Shown piece by piece: positions 53,730 through 63,749 of a stretch of 64,000 nt of DNA (the first letter of the stretch is position 1; the number at the start of each line of letters is the position of its first letter). The stretch is from Rosettibacter sp037481715 (GTDB taxonomy: Bacteria > Bacteroidota > Ignavibacteria > Ignavibacteriales > Melioribacteraceae), in contig JBBFLD010000003.1 of NCBI GenBank assembly GCA_037481715.1, forward strand, positions 1 through 64,000. Direction: 5' to 3'. Both the position numbers and the translations under genes were made by a program. A model generated the notes under the pieces. The model saw only the letters and a program-made list of their open reading frames with translations. It did not search any database and was not told where the DNA came from.

Positions 53730-54389
53730 TTATCTTACAATTGTTGTTTCAAGAGTTCCAATGTTTTCAATCTCTGCAAAAATTTTATCTCCAGGAACAA
53801 CTCTTCCTACACCTTCCGGTGTTCCTGTAAAAATTAAATCTCCTTTTTCGAGAGTCATTTTTTCAGATACATACTTCACAATTTTTGAAGGAGAAAAGAG
53901 CATATTATTCAAAGTAGAATTTTGCCTTATTGTGCCATTGACAGAAAGTAAAATTTTTTCATCGCCTCGAAGTTTATAATCTTCTTTCAAAACAAAATCT
54001 GAAAGAACAGCAGAAGTATCAAAGCTTTTCGAAAGTGTCCATGGGTCCCCTTTTTTCATAAATTCAAATTGTAAATCGCGCAGTGTCATATCAAGCCCAA
54101 CAGCATAACCATGAATAGCTTCTTCAGCTTTTATTTCATCAGCATTTTTAATTGTCTCTCCAATATAAAGAACAAGTTCAACTTCATGATGAAGATTATT
54201 CGAATAATTTGGATGAATAACTGATTCTCCAGAATAAATAACATTAGAAGCAGCTTTCAAAAAGATGACAGGAAATTCTGGAACTTCATTCCCTAATTCT
54301 TTCGCATGTGCTGCATAATTTCTTCCAATGCAAACAATCTTTCCAATTGGAATTTCTTCGTTGTGATTTCTGAATTTTATGTATTTCAT
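53730..54389 (-). CDS. fumarylacetoacetate hydrolase-family enzyme
   Basis: 219 aa. IVCIGRNYAAHAKELGNE near residue 18, PVIFLKAASNVI, HHEVELVLYIGE near 68 (metal-binding E), GYAVGLDMTLRDLQ, KGDPWTLSKSFDTSA and the C-terminal FTGTPEGVGRVVPGD. These cover the metal and substrate positions of the FAH fold. Similar enzymes are acylpyruvases or oxaloacetate tautomerase/decarboxylase-like. Cytoplasmic. Confidence 0.92.
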   Translation of the reverse strand: MKYIKFRNHNEEIPIGKIVCIGRNYAAHAKELGNEVPEFPVIFLKAASNVIYSGESVIHPNYSNNLHHEVELVLYIGETIKNADEIKAEEAIHGYAVGLDMTLRDLQFEFMKKGDPWTLSKSFDTSAVLSDFVLKEDYKLRGDEKILLSVNGTIRQNSTLNNMLFSPSKIVKYVSEKMTLEKGDLIFTGTPEGVGRVVPGDKIFAEIENIGTLETTIVR

Positions 54390-54494
54390 AAAAACCTGTT
54401 ATTTAATTATAAAATACAAATTTCTTAAAGACCAATAAAAGAGTGCTTAAGCATCAAAATATTGATTTCCTAAGTTGGTTAAGTGCGAATAGTT

Positions 54495-56768
54495 TTATTT
54501 CATCAGTATCATCTTTTTAGTTTGTACAAAACTGCCGGCGATTAATTTATAAAAATAAACTCCGCTTGAAACATTGTTTCCATAATTATCTGTTCCATCC
54601 CAAGCAACATTATACTTTCCTGCTGGCTTAATTTCATCAATCAATGTTTTTATTTCTCTTCCAAGAACATCATAAATTTTTATTTGGACATTTGTCATCA
54701 CAGGAATTTGATATGATATTGTTGTGGTTGGATTGAATGGATTTGGATAATTCTGTTCCAGTGTAAAACTTGAAGGTAGAAGTTCTACAACTTCTTTATT
54801 ATCTGATAAAACATAACTTACATAAGCACGAATTAAATAAAGTGAAATTGTTGTTCCATCACCAATATAATACCATCCTGGCTCTTTACCTTCTGACGGT
54901 TGATTCAAATATGTGTAACTGTGAAATGGACTTGAACCCGGAACATTGGTATGCATTACCCTGTTTGTTGGTGAATTTGCATTTTCATAAACTCCATCTA
55001 TTACAAAAGCAATAGCGAAATTTGAACTTGCATCAAGGTTATAATTTCTTAAATCAACTGTAACCCAATTAGGATATGGTTGTAAGTATGGATAAGTAGC
55101 ATTTTGATTAATAACTTCTGGAATAAGTTTACCTGCAACTGTTACTGAAGCTAATTTTTTTGCCAATATTTTTTGATTTGTTGAAGTCCAAATACCACCT
55201 TGCATTGGAATCATATTTCTTAAAGCTACTCTAAATGAATCTAATTTAGTTCCTTGAATTCCATCAAAAACAACTGCAACAGTATCCCCAACTGATAATC
55301 TGTAAACACCAACCGGTTCTGTGCTGTCATAAGCAATTTCAATTGGTTTATTTTCGAAAATACCATCAGCTGAATAAGAGAAATTGAATGGACCTGTTTT
55401 TGACTCACTCTGGTCTATAAAATAAACTGCGAAAGTAATTTCATTATACACAGTTCCAAAATCAGGGAATGAATAATCTGAAGTTGCAGATATGTCTTCA
55501 ACAGAAGCATAATTATTACCAATTTTTATAGCTTTAATCTTGATATTATTTCCAAGGTTATTAAATAAAATGTTAAGATTTTTCCCACCATTAAAAGTTA
55601 TATATTGAACTCCATACTTATAAACATTAGCAGTTGCAGAGGGAACATTTGGATTAAAATATGTCCGTGATTTCATTTTTACCAAGTTTGGATAATCATA
55701 ACCCCACTTTGGATTTACGGTTTTATTATTCAAATAATTTGCAATGAACCAATCTTCAAGTATATCAGTAAATCTTCTGGTTGAACCTAATTTTTGCAAT
55801 GTAAAATCCAACCCACTAGCACCTTTAATTTTATTCTCCAGATACTTTTTAAATAATTGTACTCCAAATTGTTCTTTTAGATAAAGTGAAAATCTTGCTG
55901 CACGAGAATAATCTTTCAAGACTGCTGTAGCATCATCTCTTCGCCATGTGAATAAATATTGATTTGATTCATCTGCATAATGGTTTTGAGAATAAATTGG
56001 ATATCCATTTATTACTTCTGCTACAAGAGACCAACCTTCATCAAAAAATGTTTCTTCAACAGGTATATAATTCCAATGAATCATGTGTTGAAATTCGTGG
56101 GCAGTAGTACTCATTGCAGTTTCCAAACCTGCGGGTTCATCAAGTTTATTTTGAACTCCATCAAGAAAATAAATTTCTGTTTTATTGCTGTAAGGATATT
56201 GAGAAGATTTATCTTTTTCATGATATGCATAAAAATATCCAGCCACATAACCGCCGTTGCCTGTAAATCCATCTTTTATATCAAGAATAAGAATAACAAT
56301 TTTAGGGTCACCATCTACATCAGGCGGGTTGCCAAATGTTTCAATATTTGTTTGATAAACTCCTTTTGAAGGATTTGCAGGAGTTTTTTGTTCAAATGCT
56401 TCTAGTACTTTTTGAACTGCAATAGCATCAACATTTTTATCCCAGATTTTATCTTCAACAAAAATATAACAATAATTGCCAACTGCACGACAGGTTGAAG
56501 AGACCTGATAAAATTCTTGATTTGTAAAATCTGAGGAATACCAGGTTTTTGTATCTCCAACTTTCCATGCTGTTGTTTTTCTTAGAACCGCAGTTTGTTC
56601 AACTGGCTGAGATAAATCTATTCCATTTGCCTGACTAAATCTTTCGAGATATGGTCGCGGGTCAATTGGATATGCTTTTCTTTCATCAGAAAAAGACTGG
56701 ATTGACATAGATTGAGCAGACAAAACTGCAGTAAAAATAATTAACCAGAAAGCTATTAACTTCTTCAT
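54495..56768 (-). CDS. secreted metallopeptidase with T9SS sorting domain
   Basis: 757 aa. Signal peptide FWLIIFTAVLSAQ. Zinc site TTAHEFQHMIHWN (HExxH) near residue 224, followed by FFDEGWSLVAEV (possible third ligand Glu about 18 residues later), as in M6/M30-like peptidases. Middle part is beta-rich. The C-terminal 85 residues are a type IX sorting domain: FTLEQNYPNPFNPTTTISY, VQIKIYDVLGREIKTL, SSGVYFYKLIAGSFVQTKKM. The protein is expected at the cell surface or released. Its sorting domain is the best taxonomic marker in the window. Confidence 0.92.
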   Translation of the reverse strand: MKKLIAFWLIIFTAVLSAQSMSIQSFSDERKAYPIDPRPYLERFSQANGIDLSQPVEQTAVLRKTTAWKVGDTKTWYSSDFTNQEFYQVSSTCRAVGNYCYIFVEDKIWDKNVDAIAVQKVLEAFEQKTPANPSKGVYQTNIETFGNPPDVDGDPKIVILILDIKDGFTGNGGYVAGYFYAYHEKDKSSQYPYSNKTEIYFLDGVQNKLDEPAGLETAMSTTAHEFQHMIHWNYIPVEETFFDEGWSLVAEVINGYPIYSQNHYADESNQYLFTWRRDDATAVLKDYSRAARFSLYLKEQFGVQLFKKYLENKIKGASGLDFTLQKLGSTRRFTDILEDWFIANYLNNKTVNPKWGYDYPNLVKMKSRTYFNPNVPSATANVYKYGVQYITFNGGKNLNILFNNLGNNIKIKAIKIGNNYASVEDISATSDYSFPDFGTVYNEITFAVYFIDQSESKTGPFNFSYSADGIFENKPIEIAYDSTEPVGVYRLSVGDTVAVVFDGIQGTKLDSFRVALRNMIPMQGGIWTSTNQKILAKKLASVTVAGKLIPEVINQNATYPYLQPYPNWVTVDLRNYNLDASSNFAIAFVIDGVYENANSPTNRVMHTNVPGSSPFHSYTYLNQPSEGKEPGWYYIGDGTTISLYLIRAYVSYVLSDNKEVVELLPSSFTLEQNYPNPFNPTTTISYQIPVMTNVQIKIYDVLGREIKTLIDEIKPAGKYNVAWDGTDNYGNNVSSGVYFYKLIAGSFVQTKKMILMK

Positions 56769-57107
56769 TTATTTGTTTCCCTTATTTTCTTTTTCTAAAG
56801 GTATTGCTTTTATAACATTTATCACAGGAACATCCATCTCAATTCTGCTTTCATCAAATTCGACTGTATAATAATTGCCTTGTTGTTTATATAATTCTTC
56901 TTCTAATTCTTTGCTGCATTTCAAAATATAAATTTTATCTTCATCTGTTTTTAGTGCAAGTTTAGCAAATGGTTCGTTGCCTACAACTGTAATATATCCT
57001 TTTACAATTTTTTCTTCAGCAGCAATTTTTTTACACCCGCAGCAGGAAGAAATTATTAAAGGCAGCGTTCCAAATACAATAATTAATAAAATGTTTTTTA
57101 ATTTCAT
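56769..57107 (-). CDS. small lipoprotein
   Basis: 112 aa. Lipoprotein signal ILLIIVFGTLPLIISSC with lipobox Cys near residue 22, followed by CGCKK. The rest is a short beta-rich domain (GYITVVGNEPFAKLALKTDE). No family recognised. Its stop abuts the peptidase gene start, so the two probably form one operon. Confidence 0.75.
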   Translation of the reverse strand: MKLKNILLIIVFGTLPLIISSCCGCKKIAAEEKIVKGYITVVGNEPFAKLALKTDEDKIYILKCSKELEEELYKQQGNYYTVEFDESRIEMDVPVINVIKAIPLEKENKGNK

Positions 57108-57180
57108 TTTTATTTCCTTTAAGTAATTTTAAAAACAAGACCAAACTAAATAAGATTCATTTTTTCAGCTGCAAGTAGAA

Positions 57181-60100
57181 TTAATATTTTTCAGATAATT
57201 CATTTAGACTTTCAACAAAATCTTCCAATTTGTAGCCTGATTCATCAGATAACTTTTTAATAGTTTGATATTTCTTAAATGAATGATTAATTATCTCAAC
57301 AATTTCAGGATGAAGTTTTTTATAATCTTCTTCTGTTTCAGGATTTTTTTCCAAGATAAATAATATCATTTTTTCAAGTATTGAAATTGTAAAAAGCCAA
57401 TCTAATAGTTCTTCGAGATTTTCTTTACTGTAATAAACAATATTTTGATACTCATTAACTCCAATAAACAACTTAACATTTTCATCAGCAAGAAGTTTTA
57501 CAATGCAGCCAAGTTCAATTTTGTTATAATTAGTTTTTTCTTCGTTTTCTTTTACAACACAGAATAATTCAATCAGTCCTGTGTTAATTTCCTGAAGTAT
57601 ATTAATTAAAAGCATTGAACGGAAAATATCATATTCACCGCGGCCAAGTTTTTTTAACACATTTCTAATTGGTGTATCGAGCAAAATTTTATTGATATAA
57701 TTTCTTTTATTTATATCTCCTTCATCTTCAAACATCTGCCCAATGTTAGAAACTACCAGCCACATAATAAATAAAATTGAATCTTCTTTATAATTTCTTG
57801 ATTTATTTGTAATAACAGCTTTATGCAGATTAATATTAAGCGGATTTTCTTCCGATGAGAAATACAAATCCAAAATATGATTAAGTTTTCTTACTGTAGA
57901 AATTTCCCTGTCAAAATTTTTGAGTATTGGTTTTATATCCTGATTAAGATTAAGATGAGAATTGATTGTGCTTAGTAGTCGATAATATTTAGTATCAATA
58001 AATTTAATTCTAATATCTTTTTGTAATTCTTCGTTATCTCCAGCAACACAGGCTTTAACAAAATTATTCAAGATTTCGTCATCAAACATGTGCTCAAATG
58101 CAATGTGAATTGGTTCAAGCTGCATTTCAACTAAAGCTCTTGCAACATTTGGAACTCCTTTGCCCTGAAGTCTGCGGTCTAATTTTTCCCAGTCGCCGTA
58201 TTCATCATAAACTTCTCTAAAGTCAAGAAGAACTGCATACTTAAATGCGCCAAGTTCGATGTAAAGTCCATCGATACTGAAGTCGAGTCCAGAACGCAAA
58301 TATTCAAGATTGGTTACATGGTCGCGGTAAATGTAATAGTACTCTTTAGATTGTTTAATGTTGAGTGTTAAAGCTAAAGTTTTTGTATGAATTTCTTTTT
58401 TATCATTAACAGGAATTAATTTTGGTGTTGAGCGATAGATTTTTCCTGCAGTGTTTTCAAATTTATTATTATAAATAACAATTACTCTTTCACCATTAAC
58501 ATAATTTGAATATGCAAAAACATTTTCATTAACATGGCCATAGTTATCAATAAAATCATAGAACCAGAAATTTTCAATTGAGCTGAACAAATATCGTTTT
58601 CTCATCAAAGGAAAAATTTCTCTTTCATGTCTATCAATTAAATATTGATTTGGTGTTTCGTGATAGTAAGCTCTTTGATATTCCATTCCATATTTTTCGA
58701 TAAATCCTTCAATTTGACCATGAGCAAACATTGGCAGACCAGGGAGTGTAACCATTAGAGTGCAAACTCCAAAGTATTTATCATCTGTGCCAAATTGTTT
58801 AATTGCAGTTTCTTCATCGGGATTGCTCATGAAATTGACATATCTTTTCAAAATTTCGGGTTCAAACTCGAGTGTGTTTGTAATCAAATCGCGATATTTT
58901 TCATTTTCTTCTCTCATCAACATATTCATAAAAGCTGAGTTGTAAACTCGATGCATTCCAAGGGTTCTAACAAAATAACCTTCGAGAAGCCAGAAAGCTT
59001 CGGCAAGCAAAAGAGTATTTGGCATTTCAGAATTGATTCTATCGACAACTTCGCGCCAAAACTCAACTGGGAAAAGTTTATCAAATTCTTCTTTGGTCAT
59101 GGCAAAATCAGCACGAGATGGAATATCGCCTCCAGTTCCTGGCTCTGGATACCAGAGTCTTGAGAAATGTCTTTTTGTCAAAGTCATTGCAGCATCAAAT
59201 CTAATGATTGAAAACTTCCTTGCTACTTCAAATATTTTTTGAATTACAGCTTCACGAACTTCTGGCAAAAGCATATTTAACTGTGCTGTGTCATTCCACG
59301 GCATATTTGTTCCATCATTGCCATGGTAAATATATCTTCTTTCACCTGTTCTATTATCAATTCTTTCAAACACAACTGCAGCATCACTTCTTGTCCAATA
59401 TCCATCCTCAATTCTAATTTGAATTGAAGGGTCATCAGATAAATCTGGTCCTGAAAAAGTATAATTTGGAAATGGAGGATAAGCGGTTTGAATAAAATAT
59501 TCAGGATGTTCAACAATCCATTTTGAATAAATTCCAGTATGATTTGGAACCATATCACTTGCAAGTCGAATTCCAAATCTTTTAGCTCTATGATTTAAAT
59601 TCTGGAAAGCTTCTTCTCCTCCTAAGTCTCTTGCGATTTGATAATCATAGAGAGAATAAGCAGAAGCAGCGGCATCGATGTTTCCCATCAAATGTTTTAT
59701 TTTTTTTGATGCACTGCTTCTTTCCCAAATTCCAATCAGCCATAATGCATTAAATCCCCAGCGAGATAGTTGTGCTAATTCTTCATCTGGAATCTGATCT
59801 AAAGTTCTGATATGTCGATGATATTTTTTTGAAAGCTGGTCTAACCAAACATAAGTATTCTTTGCAATTAAAATTACATTGGGCATCCAATCTGTATCAG
59901 CAGTAAACTGTTCAGGTTCTTCATAAACTTTTGAAATGTCGTATGCATATTTGTAACCTGATTTTCCAAGTCTCAATAAATCTGCATCACTAATTTTTCC
60001 TTTATATTGAGGCGGCACAACTGGAGGTGGTCCGCCGCCTAACATTGGACCATATTCTTCTTTAATAAAATCTTTGCTGCTCAAGATTTTCTTTATGAAT

Positions 60101-60861
60101 TTTTCATCGAGTAATATTCCCCATTTTTCGCGAATAAAGTCGAGCTGTGCTTCAACATTATCGGGGGCAATTAGAATTGGAGTTTTAAAGAATGTGAATA
60201 AGTCCTGATTATCAAGACCAAATTTCTTTTCCTGTTTAAAAAATTCTTCAAGCGAATCAATAACTTTCTTATATAAGTTTTTATTTGAAAAATAATTTTC
60301 ATCAAAGAGTTCGATTATATTTTTGTTAACTGGATTAAAATTAGCAAAATAAAGAAGTGATAATTCTTCAAGTGTAATTTCCTGATTGGATTTATTTTCT
60401 GTAAATGAATTCAAATAATCATACAAACCAATTTTCCCTTTATAAACATCAAGAGGTGGAAACAAATCGACAAACTCAAATAAAATTTTTCTTAGATTTT
60501 CTTCTCCAAGTTCTTTTTGAAGATACTCCAATGCTCTTTGATAAACACCTGGATTAACATGAAATTCATACTGCCTGAATAAATAATGATAAATTTCATC
60601 AATCAGTGCGGATGCATTTAATTTACCTGCTTGAACATAATCTGCTAAATTTCTTTTAGAATTTATTTTGTGAACAAAAACTCTAACGGCGTGGAAATCT
60701 GCAAAAATCACATTTCCATTAATTGAAAATATTTCATCCGGAAAATCATATTTCTTTCTGATTTCTCTTGCGATGTGAAATTCATATCGGGGAAATTTTC
60801 TGTGAAGAAAAAAATCATCAGAATAATATTTGCAGCTTATTTTAGTGCAATATTTTTTCAT
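57181..60861 (-). CDS. large GH13 alpha-amylase-family protein
   Basis: 1226 aa, no signal peptide. Residues 1-300 are a helical N-terminal region. The GH13 barrel covers about 330-800: FNALWLIGIWERS, RLASDMVPNHTG (region I), IIRFDAAMTLTKRHF (region II, nucleophile Asp), LLLAEAFWLLEG (region III, acid/base Glu) and FMSNPDEETAIKQFGTDD (region IV, usual NHD changed to NPDEE). A beta C-domain and a 300-residue helical tail follow. Likely acts on intracellular alpha-glucans or maltodextrins; substrate not clear. A -7 element lies 5 bp before the ATG, so the transcript may be leaderless. Confidence 0.88.
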   Translation of the reverse strand: MKKYCTKISCKYYSDDFFLHRKFPRYEFHIAREIRKKYDFPDEIFSINGNVIFADFHAVRVFVHKINSKRNLADYVQAGKLNASALIDEIYHYLFRQYEFHVNPGVYQRALEYLQKELGEENLRKILFEFVDLFPPLDVYKGKIGLYDYLNSFTENKSNQEITLEELSLLYFANFNPVNKNIIELFDENYFSNKNLYKKVIDSLEEFFKQEKKFGLDNQDLFTFFKTPILIAPDNVEAQLDFIREKWGILLDEKFIKKILSSKDFIKEEYGPMLGGGPPPVVPPQYKGKISDADLLRLGKSGYKYAYDISKVYEEPEQFTADTDWMPNVILIAKNTYVWLDQLSKKYHRHIRTLDQIPDEELAQLSRWGFNALWLIGIWERSSASKKIKHLMGNIDAAASAYSLYDYQIARDLGGEEAFQNLNHRAKRFGIRLASDMVPNHTGIYSKWIVEHPEYFIQTAYPPFPNYTFSGPDLSDDPSIQIRIEDGYWTRSDAAVVFERIDNRTGERRYIYHGNDGTNMPWNDTAQLNMLLPEVREAVIQKIFEVARKFSIIRFDAAMTLTKRHFSRLWYPEPGTGGDIPSRADFAMTKEEFDKLFPVEFWREVVDRINSEMPNTLLLAEAFWLLEGYFVRTLGMHRVYNSAFMNMLMREENEKYRDLITNTLEFEPEILKRYVNFMSNPDEETAIKQFGTDDKYFGVCTLMVTLPGLPMFAHGQIEGFIEKYGMEYQRAYYHETPNQYLIDRHEREIFPLMRKRYLFSSIENFWFYDFIDNYGHVNENVFAYSNYVNGERVIVIYNNKFENTAGKIYRSTPKLIPVNDKKEIHTKTLALTLNIKQSKEYYYIYRDHVTNLEYLRSGLDFSIDGLYIELGAFKYAVLLDFREVYDEYGDWEKLDRRLQGKGVPNVARALVEMQLEPIHIAFEHMFDDEILNNFVKACVAGDNEELQKDIRIKFIDTKYYRLLSTINSHLNLNQDIKPILKNFDREISTVRKLNHILDLYFSSEENPLNINLHKAVITNKSRNYKEDSILFIMWLVVSNIGQMFEDEGDINKRNYINKILLDTPIRNVLKKLGRGEYDIFRSMLLINILQEINTGLIELFCVVKENEEKTNYNKIELGCIVKLLADENVKLFIGVNEYQNIVYYSKENLEELLDWLFTISILEKMILFILEKNPETEEDYKKLHPEIVEIINHSFKKYQTIKKLSDESGYKLEDFVESLNELSEKY

Positions 60862-60866
60862 ATCTG

Positions 60867-60874
60867 CAAAGTTA
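60867..60874 (-). promoter_or_regulatory. -7 element TAACTTTG next to the GH13 start
   Basis: Minus-strand TAACTTTG matches TAnnTTTG and ends 5 bases before the ATG at 60861. A TTG lies 16 bases upstream of it. No ribosome site is visible between. The remaining intergenic stretch to 61132 has a dispersed CACAGATTATGCAGATT sequence near 61010 and nothing else. Confidence 0.4.
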
Positions 60875-61132
60875 ATTTCAAATTCATTTACAATATAATT
60901 AATTAAGTTAACTGATTAAACCGTAATAATGCTTTTTAATACGAACGCAAAAGATTTTCTTCCATCTATTATCGGAATTTTTGATGAACATTTTAATGTA
61001 AAAAATAACACACAGATTATGCAGATTAAACTGATTTTCACAGATTTTAATTTCAATCAGGCAACTTTTGAATCTAAATTGTGATTAGTTCAGCATTATA
61101 GTATATTTTTCAGCCAAAAAATTAGATTTTAT

Positions 61133-63748
61133 ATGTCTGTAACACCGTTAATGGCTCAATATGCAAGGATAAAAGAGCAGTATCCTGATACAATTTTGTT
61201 GTTCAGGGTTGGGGATTTTTTTGAAACATTCGAAGAAGATGCTAAGATTGCTTCGAAAGTTCTTGGAATTACTTTAACAAAACGTTCCAATGGTGCAGCA
61301 GAAGATGTTCCACTTGCTGGTTTCCCTCACCATGCAATTGACACTTATCTTCCTAAACTTGTGCGTGCAGGTTACCGAGTTGCAGTATGTGAACAAATGG
61401 AAGATCCAAAGTTTGCCAAAGGAATTGTCAAACGAGAAGTAATTGAAGTTGTAACTCCCGGTGTTGCTTTTTCGGATAAACTTCTCGACCACAAAAAAAA
61501 TAACTATCTGCTTTCAATTTATATACAAAATGAAATTGCTGGACTTGCATTTTGTGATATCTCTACTGGAGAATTTCAAACCTATGAAGTAAAAAAATCT
61601 GAATTAAACAGCCAGTTTGGTTTAATTAATCCATCTGAAATTTTAATCCCCAAAAAATTAAAAAATGAACTTGAGCCTTTGATTCAAAAGTTAGCTGCAA
61701 ATGCAAGAATTACCAAAATTGATGATTGGATTTTTGATTATGAATACTGTTCAGAATTATTGATGAATCATTTTAATGTAAAAACAATGAAAGGATTTGG
61801 AATTGAAAATTTGAATGCAGCTGTTTGTGCTTCAGGTGCAGCATTGAATTATTTACGCGAAACTCAAAAAGCTAATCTTCCTCATATAAGCAAAATCAGT
61901 CGGTATAATCCAACTGATTATATGATTCTTGATTATTCAACAAAACGAAATCTTGAAATTTTATTTACAATGCAGGAAGGAGAAAGAGAAGGTTCACTAA
62001 TTTCTATTCTTGACAGAACTCAAACTGCAATGGGCGGACGATTACTCAAAAAGTGGATTACTGCACCACTTAAAAAGCTTGAACCAATATTAAAGCGTCA
62101 GGAGTGTGTTGAAGAATTTTTTAATAATAAATCATTAAGAAAAAATTTACAGAATGAACTCAAAGAAATTGGAGATTTAGAAAGACTCATTTCGAAAGTA
62201 TGCACAGGAAGAATTAATCCTCGCGAAATGATAAATCTCAAAACATCACTAAAAAAAATTCCATTAATAAAACAACTTTTAGACCAAACGAAATCCGAAA
62301 CTTTAAGAAACATAAATGAAAGGTTTAACAGTTTAGATTGGCTTGTAGAAAAAATTGAAAAGGCAATTGTTGATGACCCTCCTCTTACAATTTCTGATGG
62401 AGGTGTAATAAGAAGTGGATACAATCCTGAACTTGATGAATTAAGAGAGTTATCAACTAATGCAAAAGATTGGATTTCAAACCTGCAAAAAACCGAAAGA
62501 GAAAGAACTAAAATTCCTTCTCTAAAAGTAAGTTACAACAAAGTTTTTGGATATTATATTGAAATAAGTCATGCTAACAAAGATAAAGTTCCTGATAATT
62601 ATATTAGAAAACAAACATTAGTAAATTCTGAAAGATATATTACACCTGAATTAAAAGAGTATGAAGAAAAAATTTTAAATGCGCAGGAAAATATTTCAAA
62701 ACTTGAATATGAATTATTTGAACAAGTAAGGTCGGCTGCAGCATCTGCTGTGAAGGAAATTCAGGAAAATGCACAGCTCATTGCAATGCTCGATTGTTTT
62801 CAATCACTTGCTGATTGTGCAGATGATTATAATTATGTAAAACCAGTTATTGATGAATCTGATGTAATTGAAATTATTGATGGACGTCATCCAGTTGTCG
62901 AAAGAATTCTGCCGCCTGGAGAAAAATTCACACCAAACAGCTGCAAACTTTCTTCTTCTGAAAATCAAATTATTATTCTAACTGGACCAAATATGGCAGG
63001 CAAATCTGTATATCTGCGTCAAGTTGGATTAATCGTACTTTTAGCGCAAATCGGCTCATTCGTTCCAGCAAAAGAAGCTCGCATTGGTCTGGTCGATAGA
63101 ATTTTTACACGAGTTGGTGCAAGCGACAACATTGCATCGGGTGAAAGCACTTTTCTTGTAGAAATGCAGGAAGCAGCAAACATCTTAAATAATGCTACAA
63201 GCAAAAGTTTAATTTTACTTGATGAAATTGGTAGAGGAACAAGTACATTTGATGGAATTTCAATTGCATGGGCAATAACTGAATATCTTCATGATTATCC
63301 TAACTTGAATGCAAAAACTCTCTTTGCAACTCATTATCATGAACTCAATGAAATGGCTCAACTGTTTCCAAGAATAAAAAATTACAAAGTTGAAGTGCGC
63401 GAATATGGCGATAAAGTAATCTTTCTCCACAAAGTTACGCCAGGAAGTGCAGACCACAGTTATGGAATTCAAGTTGCACAAATGGCAGGATTGCCAGAAT
63501 TTGTAACAAAAAGAGCAAAACAAATACTTGAAAATCTCGAAAGCAAAGAGCTTACTCCTTATGAAGTCAAAAAAGCTAAATTAGCAAAAATGAAACATGA
63601 AGATAGTTATCAAATAAGTTTATTTGAAATGAAAGATGATGAACTTCGAAAAGAAATTTCTGATATATCAATTGAAAACATTACACCGCTTGAAGCCCTA
63701 AATAAATTAAATGAACTCAAAAAGAAAATAGATGAAAAAAAGGATTAA
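61133..63748 (+). CDS. mutS: DNA mismatch repair protein MutS
   Basis: 871 aa, full length. The mismatch-binding motif is LLFRVGDFFETFEEDAK near residue 22 (FxE). Then connector, lever and clamp domains, Walker A ILTGPNMAGKSVYLRQ near 620, LLDEIGRGTSTFDGISIAW (Walker B and signature) near 695 and FATHYHELNEM near 730. It finds mismatches and starts repair with MutL. The ATG at 61133 is the only start that keeps the conserved N-terminus. Followed after 1 bp by a lipoprotein gene. Confidence 0.97.
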   Translation: MSVTPLMAQYARIKEQYPDTILLFRVGDFFETFEEDAKIASKVLGITLTKRSNGAAEDVPLAGFPHHAIDTYLPKLVRAGYRVAVCEQMEDPKFAKGIVKREVIEVVTPGVAFSDKLLDHKKNNYLLSIYIQNEIAGLAFCDISTGEFQTYEVKKSELNSQFGLINPSEILIPKKLKNELEPLIQKLAANARITKIDDWIFDYEYCSELLMNHFNVKTMKGFGIENLNAAVCASGAALNYLRETQKANLPHISKISRYNPTDYMILDYSTKRNLEILFTMQEGEREGSLISILDRTQTAMGGRLLKKWITAPLKKLEPILKRQECVEEFFNNKSLRKNLQNELKEIGDLERLISKVCTGRINPREMINLKTSLKKIPLIKQLLDQTKSETLRNINERFNSLDWLVEKIEKAIVDDPPLTISDGGVIRSGYNPELDELRELSTNAKDWISNLQKTERERTKIPSLKVSYNKVFGYYIEISHANKDKVPDNYIRKQTLVNSERYITPELKEYEEKILNAQENISKLEYELFEQVRSAAASAVKEIQENAQLIAMLDCFQSLADCADDYNYVKPVIDESDVIEIIDGRHPVVERILPPGEKFTPNSCKLSSSENQIIILTGPNMAGKSVYLRQVGLIVLLAQIGSFVPAKEARIGLVDRIFTRVGASDNIASGESTFLVEMQEAANILNNATSKSLILLDEIGRGTSTFDGISIAWAITEYLHDYPNLNAKTLFATHYHELNEMAQLFPRIKNYKVEVREYGDKVIFLHKVTPGSADHSYGIQVAQMAGLPEFVTKRAKQILENLESKELTPYEVKKAKLAKMKHEDSYQISLFEMKDDELRKEISDISIENITPLEALNKLNELKKKIDEKKD

Positions 63749-63749
63749 C

